A DNA stretch of 7,354 bases from Treponema sp. (GTDB taxonomy: Bacteria > Spirochaetota > Spirochaetia > Treponematales > Breznakiellaceae). Below the pieces are notes generated by a model. The model did no database searches and was not told where the DNA came from. It saw nothing but the letters and a program-made list of their open reading frames with translations. The DNA lies in the NCBI GenBank assembly GCA_031276615.1, contig JAISND010000110.1:1-7354 (forward strand), written 5' to 3'. How positions within the stretch are numbered: the first letter of the stretch is position 1; each line of letters opens with the position of its first letter. Below, one piece after another: positions 1 through 6,500 of this stretch. Made by a program: the position numbers and the translations under genes.

Positions 1-178
1 TCCAGAGCGGGGCTACTTCAAATTCTGTTCCGCCGGTGACAAGGGTTTTACAGGCATAGGCGGGTTTGCCGTTTATCACCATGAGGCATGAATTACAGAG
101 CTGGTGCCCGCAACAGTACCGCCTGAAGGCCAGAGTGGAATCCTGGGTTTCGTAGATCATATTAAGGGCCTGGAGCAT
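1..178 (-). CDS. 2Fe-2S ferredoxin-like protein (succinate dehydrogenase/fumarate reductase iron-sulfur subunit type), partial, 5' end apparently missing
   Basis: Reading leftward from the ATG at 178-176 gives 59 residues that leave the window still open. Cysteines 23, 28, 31 and 43 form C-x4-C-x2-C-x11-C, with NGKPAYAC around the last one, the 2Fe-2S pattern of SdhB/FrdB N-terminal domains. The stretch before it, ALNMIYETQDSTLAFRR, matches the family's 'ALxxIxExxDxTLxFRR' segment. In that family such proteins pass electrons between a flavoprotein and further Fe-S clusters or quinone. In complete members about 30 residues (the first beta strands) precede this point. Here an in-frame TAG at 199-197 lies seven codons upstream and no Shine-Dalgarno precedes the ATG, so the gene is probably 5'-truncated, a pseudogene, or read from a start I cannot see. 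It is divergent from the addBA genes and not obviously related in function. The fold assignment is firm; the exact enzyme is not. Confidence 0.72.
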   Translation of the reverse strand, partial: MLQALNMIYETQDSTLAFRRYCCGHQLCNSCLMVINGKPAYACKTLVTGGTEFEVAPLW

Positions 179-279
179 GTTTATTCGCAGTGGGGTCTAA
201 TACCCAAGAACCCGCTTACGCGGGGGAGCCTTGCGGCGGGGAGGTTCATTTGAGAACCTACGGTTGTCTTGCAGGTCTT

Positions 280-325
280 GCAATTTCTCGCCAACGAACC
301 ATAGGTTCGATGGCTGCGAAATTGC
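280..325. other. Compound hairpin, 18 perfectly paired base pairs in three helices
   Basis: Three nested perfect arms share one axis: GCAATTTC (280-287) with GAAATTGC (318-325), GCCA (290-293) with TGGC (311-314), and CGAACC (295-300) with GGTTCG (304-309). The terminal loop is ATA and two small internal loops separate the helices. As RNA, U-G pairs at 279/326 and 278/327 could lengthen the base. No U-tract follows on either strand, so it is not a standard intrinsic terminator. It could be the core of a structured RNA or of a mobile repeat. Confidence 0.6.
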
Positions 326-341
326 GGTAATTTTAGCGGTT

Positions 342-371
342 GTTGTTTAAAAACTGAAGTTTTTAAACAAC
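342..371. other. Perfect 13-bp AT-rich hairpin with TGAA loop
   Basis: GTTGTTTAAAAAC (342-354) and GTTTTTAAACAAC (359-371) are exact reverse complements around a four-base loop. The arms are AT-rich and contain runs of five T or A, but there is no GC-rich stem and no separate U-tract on either strand. A bidirectional terminator between the two divergent units, an operator-like palindrome and the end of the repeat block are all possible. The sequence does not decide between them. Confidence 0.6.
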
Positions 372-436
372 TCTATTAAAAAAGGTTCCCAAAAGACAAA
401 ATGTCACAACCGGGCTGTCGAACAGGTCCAATGTAC

Positions 437-459
437 GGAGGCAGGGCGTCCCTGCCTTC
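437..459. promoter_or_regulatory. GC-rich hairpin in the addB leader
   Basis: GGCAGGG (440-446) and CCCTGCC (450-456) pair perfectly around a CGT loop. The stem extends by A439-T457, a G-T pair at 438/458 and G437-C459, giving about ten base pairs. It lies roughly 80 bases before the addB start and would form in the 5' leader of a transcript begun upstream. Without a following U-tract it is a poor intrinsic terminator, so any role as attenuator, transcript protector or repeat is inference. Confidence 0.45.
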
Positions 460-520
460 CCCTGCTCCGGCCCCCTTGTTCCACTACCCTTTTCCCGCTC
501 CTTCCTGTAGAATAGGGGCC

Positions 521-525
521 AGGAG
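521..525 (+). promoter_or_regulatory. Ribosome binding site for addB
   Basis: AGGAG lies 12 bases before the ATG at 538, a longer gap than the usual 5-9. An in-frame TAA at 526-528 rules out any earlier start in this frame. The protein's family-like N-terminal segment begins about twelve residues in, so ATG 538 is the best start despite the long spacing. Confidence 0.6.
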
Positions 526-537
526 TAACTATCGGAC

Positions 538-3500
538 ATGATACACCCCCCCGGACATAAGCCAAACCGCGCCGAAACCATTCTCCTTGAAAACGCCGAT
601 GATCCCGAAGCCCTGTTTGTTTTTCCTACCGACGTGGCTGCCCACGGCTGGGCGGATCACCTGCTGCGCATCAGGGGCGGCGGCACGGCGGCCATGGAGA
701 GGTTCATTGCCTGGGATGCCTTTAAGCGGAATTCCATCCGGACCCGCATGCAGGACAGAAAAAGCGTCCCGTCTGTTATGCGCAAAATATTTGTGTCCTG
801 CCTTGTCAGGGAAAACACGGAACTCTGCGGGGCGGGCAAAACGCCGCTTTTTACCTCGCTCATCACGGAAGAATACGCGCGGCATGCCGCGGGTTTTGTG
901 AACTGGCTTGCCGGCCTGCTTCCCCAGCTTGGCTTGTGGTTTAAGGAGGCTACCGGGCTTTACGCGGCACGTATCGGTGAAGAGGATGCGCCGCTTCTTG
1001 CGGAAAGTTTTGACGCGCATGACAGGGATCTTTATACACTCGCTTTCCGTTACAAAAAATTTCTTGACGCCCACGGACTCTTTGAGCCGGCCTGGGAAAC
1101 TCCGCCCTTTGACGATACCGGGAAAAAATGTTTTATATTTTTCCCCGAATGTCTTGCCGATTACGGCGAATACAGGGATATGCTTGAAAAGACGGAACGG
1201 GTTATCCCGGTGCGGCTTTCCGAAACCGGCGCGGCGGACAGGCCCTGCAATACTTTTTTTTATACCAATTCCCGCAGTGAAATAACCGAAGCGGCTCTCT
1301 ATATCCGCGCCCTGCACGAAGAAGAAAAGATTCCCTGGGATGCCATCGCGGTGAGCATCCCTGACGCCGAAAACTACGAACCCTACGTACTGCGTGAATT
1401 TGCCAACCGGAATATCCCCTATGTGCGGCGTACCGGCAAGCCCCTCGCGTCGTATCCGGCGGGGCAGTTTTTCAGGGCCCTTGCGGACTGCGTTTCCCGG
1501 AATTTTTCCTTTGACGCCCTCACCGCCCTGCTTTCAAACCGGCATCTGCCCTGGAAGGACAGTGAAAATATTCAGATGCTCATCGACTTCGGAATTAAAA
1601 ACAACTGCATCACTTCATGGGTTGAGGAAAGGGACGGCGGACAGATTGAGGTGAATGTCTGGGAGGAGGCTTTCAGGAATCCCTTCGGCGGCTATGAAGA
1701 TACGATGCTCCGGTTTTACCGGGATCTTAAAAACAAAGCCGCGGCTCTGCGCGGCGCGAATTCCTTTACGGAGATTCGCAGGCAATACTTCAATTTTCGT
1801 GAACGTTTTTTTGATATGGACAACTGCCTTCCCGAAACGGATTTAATTCTTTCCCGCTGCGTTTCCGAATTGGTGTCCCTTGCGGAAATTGAAAAGGCTT
1901 TTCCCGATGTCCGCGCGCCCGATCCTTATATGTTTTTTGCCGAGTACCTTCGGGAAATTTCCTACCTGGCCCGGCAGCCCTTGTCGGGTGTCGCGATTCT
2001 TCCGTACCGTACCGCGGCGCCCGCGCCCTTTGCATGTCATGTCGTCCTTGGCGCAAGCCAGGGCAGCCTTTCGGTTGTTTTCTCCCGGCTTGGTTTCCTT
2101 CCCCGTGAAAAGCGGAAACAGCTCGGCATCGCCGATGAGGACGCCTCCGCGGCGTATATCAGCCTGCACAGGCTGAACTCCGCCATGCCCGCGGCCTTCT
2201 TCTGCGCGGAGCAGAGCTTTTCCGGCTACGCCATTCCCCACAGCCGCCTGAACGCCTCCGCGGAACCGAAGCTGCGTTACGCCAAAGACGGGGCGGCCGG
2301 GACGCGGACAGCCCTTCTCGCCGGGCGGACCGCCGCTTTTGCCGCGGATCTGTTCAGCGCGGAAAGCGGTTTTTACCGCGCCCTGCAGCGCGGCGGCGCC
2401 GGAAAAGCCGTCTTTCCCTCCCGGCTCCATGAAATCCAGGCGGCCGGCTTTGAAGCGTGGCGCGGCCGGAGAAAGCCCGGCGGCCCGCGTCCGGGCCGGT
2501 TCCGCGCCGATCCTGTCCTGCTGCGTCTTGTCAGGAACAGCTTTTGCGGGGACCCCGCTTTTCCGGACAAGTTCAGCGTATCCGCCACATCGCTGGGATC
2601 CTATTATACCTGCGCCCTTAAATGGCTTTTCGAGCGCGTACTCCGCCTTGAGAATATTCAAACAGAAGCCGGCCTGATGCCTGAAAACATGGCGGGAACA
2701 ATATACCATGCCATATTGAACCGCTTTTTCACCGGGCTCGGGAACGGCGGCGTCCTTCCCGCGGTTCCGGAATCCTCCGCCGGATCGGCGGGCGAAGATT
2801 CTCCCCCGGAAAGCGGAACCCTGCCCCCGGCATACCGCGCGCTGCTTGAAACAGGCGCAAGGGAAGTGTTTGACGCTTTTCCCCGCCTGCCGCCGGGAAA
2901 AAGAACGGAGATGAGCGCCCTCGCGGCGCGGCTTGCGCGGGCGGAAGAAAAGTCCGTTTTGCGGCAGCTTGAAAAATGCCTTGCCGGCCTTCTCCCCTAT
3001 CTTGCCGGTTTCCGCGTCGCGGGGAGCGAGACCAAATACAGGTCGGAACGGGATACCTACTATCTCAACGGAACGGTTGATTTGATACTGGAGGACGCGC
3101 GGAAAAATTCAGAACCGGCAGCCTTTATCGTGGATTTCAAACTGAAGAATCTGCCGAGACGGATTGACTGTATAGGCGGAACGGAAAAGGGCCTTGCCAA
3201 TTTCCAGCTTCCCATGTACCTGAATCTTGCCGAAGAAAACGGGGGGAAGGAGATACAGGGGGCGTTTTTTTTCAGCATAATTGACGCCAAACCGATGGTG
3301 GTTTTCGGCCAAATAAAAAACCAGGTGACGAAAAGGGCAAGCCCCGCAAGAAAAAAGGATATTGTTATGCGCCATGACGATTCCTTTGCGGACATAATGC
3401 TTGAATTCAAAACAAAAACCGAACGCTACGCGGGCGAGATCGGCAGCGGCAATTTTTCGACCTTCAATTCCGATTACAATACCTGCGCCGCGTGCGCCTA

Positions 3501-3576
3501 TCAGCGGGTATGCCGGACTACTTATAAAATAGACCCTGAAACGGGTTTGTGGGATCGGGAAGATGAAGGAACTTAA
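538..3576 (+). CDS. addB: AddB-type subunit of the AddAB helicase-nuclease; inactivated helicase fold with C-terminal Fe-S PD-(D/E)XK nuclease
   Basis: The 1012-residue protein should be the partner of AddA (next gene) in a cytoplasmic complex that resects double-strand breaks for RecA loading; in studied AddB proteins it also scans for the Chi-like signal. Residues 1-330 form a helicase-like half starting with ETILLENADDPEALFVFPTD, with no GxGKT loop, so it should not hydrolyse ATP. Residues 265-320 (PWDAIAVSIPD, IPYVRRTGKPLASYP) and 498-515 (the CHVVLGASQGS segment) match conserved AddB regions. The nuclease spans about 685-1000: H724 in GTIYHAIL, D848, D866 and K868 in VDFK, and Q890/Y894 in QLPMY. 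Cys692 with Cys983, 986 and 992 (C-x2-C-x5-C) gives the AddB 4Fe-4S pattern. A Gly/Ser/Pro-rich linker at 735-764 interrupts the nuclease. It is a little shorter than Firmicutes AddB (about 1150). RecC is excluded by the intact nuclease. Confidence 0.87.
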   Translation: MIHPPGHKPNRAETILLENADDPEALFVFPTDVAAHGWADHLLRIRGGGTAAMERFIAWDAFKRNSIRTRMQDRKSVPSVMRKIFVSCLVRENTELCGAGKTPLFTSLITEEYARHAAGFVNWLAGLLPQLGLWFKEATGLYAARIGEEDAPLLAESFDAHDRDLYTLAFRYKKFLDAHGLFEPAWETPPFDDTGKKCFIFFPECLADYGEYRDMLEKTERVIPVRLSETGAADRPCNTFFYTNSRSEITEAALYIRALHEEEKIPWDAIAVSIPDAENYEPYVLREFANRNIPYVRRTGKPLASYPAGQFFRALADCVSRNFSFDALTALLSNRHLPWKDSENIQMLIDFGIKNNCITSWVEERDGGQIEVNVWEEAFRNPFGGYEDTMLRFYRDLKNKAAALRGANSFTEIRRQYFNFRERFFDMDNCLPETDLILSRCVSELVSLAEIEKAFPDVRAPDPYMFFAEYLREISYLARQPLSGVAILPYRTAAPAPFACHVVLGASQGSLSVVFSRLGFLPREKRKQLGIADEDASAAYISLHRLNSAMPAAFFCAEQSFSGYAIPHSRLNASAEPKLRYAKDGAAGTRTALLAGRTAAFAADLFSAESGFYRALQRGGAGKAVFPSRLHEIQAAGFEAWRGRRKPGGPRPGRFRADPVLLRLVRNSFCGDPAFPDKFSVSATSLGSYYTCALKWLFERVLRLENIQTEAGLMPENMAGTIYHAILNRFFTGLGNGGVLPAVPESSAGSAGEDSPPESGTLPPAYRALLETGAREVFDAFPRLPPGKRTEMSALAARLARAEEKSVLRQLEKCLAGLLPYLAGFRVAGSETKYRSERDTYYLNGTVDLILEDARKNSEPAAFIVDFKLKNLPRRIDCIGGTEKGLANFQLPMYLNLAEENGGKEIQGAFFFSIIDAKPMVVFGQIKNQVTKRASPARKKDIVMRHDDSFADIMLEFKTKTERYAGEIGSGNFSTFNSDYNTCAACAYQRVCRTTYKIDPETGLWDREDEGT
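3551..3554 (+). promoter_or_regulatory. Weak ribosome binding site for addA inside the end of addB
   Basis: GGGA ends 8 bases before the addA ATG at 3563. A second GGGA at 3557-3560 is too close to act. Both lie in the last codons of addB, so initiation probably also relies on ribosomes terminating at the addB stop 14 bases into addA. The only upstream in-frame alternative before a TAG stop is a CTG, which is less likely. Confidence 0.4.
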
Positions 3577-6500
3577 CGAAGAACAGCGCGGCGCCGCTTA
3601 CCGGGATAAAAACACGGTAGTCGCCGCGGGCGCCGGTTCCGGCAAAACCCTGGTACTTGCAAGGCGTTTTGTCTGGCTTGTAACCGACGGAAACCTCAGG
3701 GTAGATGAAATCCTTACGCTTACCTTTACCCGAAAAGCCGCCGCCCAGATGTACCGGCGCATTTATGAAACATTGGGCGAAACCGCCGGATATTCCGGAG
3801 AGCGGGGCGAAAAGGCCGGACAGGCCCTGGATGATTTTGTTCATGCCCGCATACAGACCCTGGACTCCTACAGCGCCGCCCTTGTCAGGCAGGCGGCTCC
3901 CCGTTACGGGATCAGTCCCGAATTCTCCGTTGACGGGGATCGCTGCCGCGAAATGGCCCTCGAGGAAGCGCTCCCTTTCCTTATTGCCCACCGGCATCAT
4001 CCGGCGATAGAACGCCTCTATCTGAAAAAAAGGCCGGAAAAAATAGCGAAGGAAATCTTCGCCGAAACGGTATTCAAATACAGCCGCATTGACGAGAAGC
4101 CCGATTTGACGGGAGACGTGATGAGGCAGTTTGATTTTATCTGCGGCGGGGAATGGGAAAACCAGACCAAAAAAATCCGGGACATTCTGGATCATATGTC
4201 CGGCTGTATCAGGGAGGACAGGGAACTGCTTCCGGATATTGTGCCGCTGATGGCCCAATACGAATCGGGCCGCATAAAGATACCGGACGCAGACGGGCTT
4301 CGCGCTTATTTTGACTGCCTGCGACATGCCCAGGATACCGCCTTTCGGCGGGAGAGCCTCCCCCCTGACAAGGGCGGCGGCCGTTCCGGAAACCGGGACT
4401 GCATCGCCGAAGCCGAAGCCAGTCCGGTTTACGGCGCCGTATTCGCCCTCCTTGAATTTATGTCGGCCCTGAGCCGGTGCAGCCTGCAAAGGGGCAAAAG
4501 AAACAATAACCCGGTAAAAGAATCAATCCGGTTTATCCGTGAAGAAGTTTTCGGCGAATTTTCATCCCTGGCGGTGTTCGTCATGCAGGCGGGTCTTGTT
4601 CTTTCCCTCATGTCCCTCCTGGAGAATCTGCAGCAGCGCTATCTGGACAGAAAACGGGCGGAGGGGGTGCTGACCTTCGGCGATATAGCCCGCCTGTCAC
4701 GCGCCATACTGCGGGATCAGAAGGATATCAGGAAAAGCGAAAAGGCCGCCTTTAAGGCGATCATGATCGACGAGTTTCAGGATAACAACGAACTGCAAAA
4801 GGAACTTCTCTTCCTGCTGGCGGAAAAAGAGGGGGAGGAGCGTGACGGCATTCCCCCGCCGGAGAATCTTCTGCCGGGGAAACTTTTTTTCGTGGGCGAT
4901 GAAAAACAGTCCATCTACCGGTTCCGCGGCGCCGATGTTTCTGTTTTCCGCAGGCTGAAGGAAGAACTGGGCGGAGCGGATATTTCCCTGAGAAACAATT
5001 ACCGTTCATCGCCGGAATTGATAGGCGCCTTTAACGCGCTCTTCGGCGGCAGTGATTTTGATCCGAAGGGGGAAAAACCCACGGGTGAGTACCCCTCGAT
5101 CTTCGCGGCCCCGGCCCTTTCTCCGTCCGGCGGAGCGCCCGGCGGCGGGGCGCCCATTGCCCCCTTTGAGGCCGCCTATACGCCTCTGCGGGCGGTAAAG
5201 GAACATGAAGGCTCCCTCACCGTCTGCATACTCGACAAAAAAGACGGGGGGGAATCCGGTGACGAAAGCGAAACCGGGGGCGGCGACTCCGGAACGGAGA
5301 CAGGGGAAAACGGCGAAGAGGACGAAAGGCTTGGTTTTGTGGAAAACGAAGCCCGTTTCGTGGCGGAGCGCATAACGCGGCTTCTTGAAGAAAAGCAGGG
5401 CGGATATGAACCGGACGACATCGCGGTGCTTTTCAGAACCCATACCCATCAGCACGTATTTGAAAAGCATCTCAGGCAGCTTGACATTCCCTACGCGAGC
5501 GAGACCCTGAGCGGTTTTTTCCAGGGGGGGCCCGTAAACGATATAATGTCGCTTCTCCGCCTGGTCGTTTATCCCCTGGATACAAAGGCTTATGCGGAAA
5601 CGCTGCGTTCTCCCTTCGCCGGCCTTTCGCTTCCGGGACTCGCGCTCTGCCTTGCTTCGCATAACGGTACAAAACCCGCCTTCCCCTTTGACGGGGAGGC
5701 CCTCTCTTCCCTTAATGAGGGGGATCGTATACGCTACAGCCGCGGCCGGGAAATCTACCGGCGGATCTGCGGCAAGGCTTCCCGGGAAACGGCAAGCGCC
5801 CTTGTCAGTGAACTGTGGTACGGCCTGGGTTACCGCTATGAAACCGAATGGAACCCCCAGACATCGGTTTACCGGGAATTGTACGATTACCTTTTTCACC
5901 TTGCGGCGCAGGCGGATGAAAAAAACGAAAGCCTTGCGTCCTTTGTCAATTTTATCCAGAACCTGCGTGAAAGCGGGGAACGCCTTGATGATATTGAGAT
6001 ACCCCTTGAGCGTCCCGGCGCGGTACACCTCCTGACGATACACAAAAGCAAGGGCCTGGAATTCCCGGTAGTGTTTCTCTGCTGCTGCGGCAGATACAGC
6101 AAAAGGGGCGGGGGCGCCGCGGATATCTACGATTCCGGCGAATGGGGACTCTCCTTCAATCCGCCGCTGCCTTCCCGGTGTCTGGGAATGAAAGAAGTGA
6201 AGAGCAGTTTTTTCTGGGAAAAATCCCGAAACGGGGAAAACCGGAAAAAAACCGCCGAACTGCGGCGCCTTCTGTATGTAGGCATGACCAGGGCGGAAAC
6301 GCGGCTTTACCTTACCGGCAGCCTTGATATGGGCAGGAAGGACGGCGAAACGGACGGGGAACCGGCCGGAGAAAATTCCGGCGCCGGCGGGAAAAGCGCG
6401 GGTGATTTTTCCCTGCGGCTGAAAGCCTTTATTGACGAAAAGACCGCCAAAGCGGGGAGCGGTACCGGAGGCGATCTTGTTCTGGATGACGATACCTTTT

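Larger units (their letters stand above)
181..371. repeat. Stem-loop-dense intergenic block, candidate interspersed or structured-RNA element
   Basis: No frame here looks coding, yet perfect inverted repeats fill the block: GGGT/ACCC at 193-196 and 202-205; CCCGC/GCGGG at 211-215 and 220-224 with a TTAC loop; AGGTTC/GAACCT at 242-247 and 254-259; the compound hairpin 280-325; and the 13-bp hairpin 342-371. The left boundary touches the truncated iron-sulfur gene, where the family's N-terminal codons would be expected. This fits a non-autonomous repeat (MITE- or REP-like) or a conserved structured RNA. Only one copy is in the window, so repetition is not shown. No transposase is present and no target-site duplication was recognised. 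Confidence 0.45.
372..537. other. Noncoding leader upstream of addB
   Basis: About 165 bases separate the repeat block from the addB start. They contain small palindromes (GACA/TGTC at 395-398 and 402-405; CTGT/ACAG at 415-418 and 422-425), the GC-rich hairpin at 437-459, a C-rich stretch around 457-475, and the addB ribosome binding site. No promoter with a convincing -35/-10 pair and spacing was found. A 46-codon plus-strand open frame (401-541) ends in an ATGA overlap with the addB start but shows no coding character beyond being open. Confidence 0.5.

Noticed and set aside
181..371. CRISPR array or tRNA in the repeat-rich block
   Set aside because: The repeats are different inverted pairs rather than one direct repeat with regular spacers, and no cloverleaf or T-loop consensus fits.
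476..513. Promoter-like TTGTTC (476-481) and TAGAAT (508-513) upstream of addB
   Set aside because: The spacing of 26 bases is far from the 16-18 optimum, and a start site from TAGAAT would fall almost on the ribosome binding site.
363..581. 72-codon minus-strand frame in the intergenic region
   Set aside because: It overlaps the addB start, runs through hairpins and has no homology or ribosome binding site I can recognise. It also does not supply the missing N-terminus of the iron-sulfur protein.
1254..1261. T8 run (also 3265-3272) as an intrinsic terminator
   Set aside because: Both runs are inside the conserved addB coding frame (Phe codons) with no strong hairpin immediately before them.
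529..1317. 262-codon minus-strand open frame
   Set aside because: Opposite the start of addB and its N-terminal domain; no recognisable protein features.
1843..2709. 288-codon minus-strand open frame
   Set aside because: Opposite the conserved middle of addB; composition is that of a shadow frame.
3518..4489. 323-codon minus-strand open frame
   Set aside because: Antisense to the addB end and addA start, including Walker A and motif Ia; no ribosome binding site or family resemblance seen.
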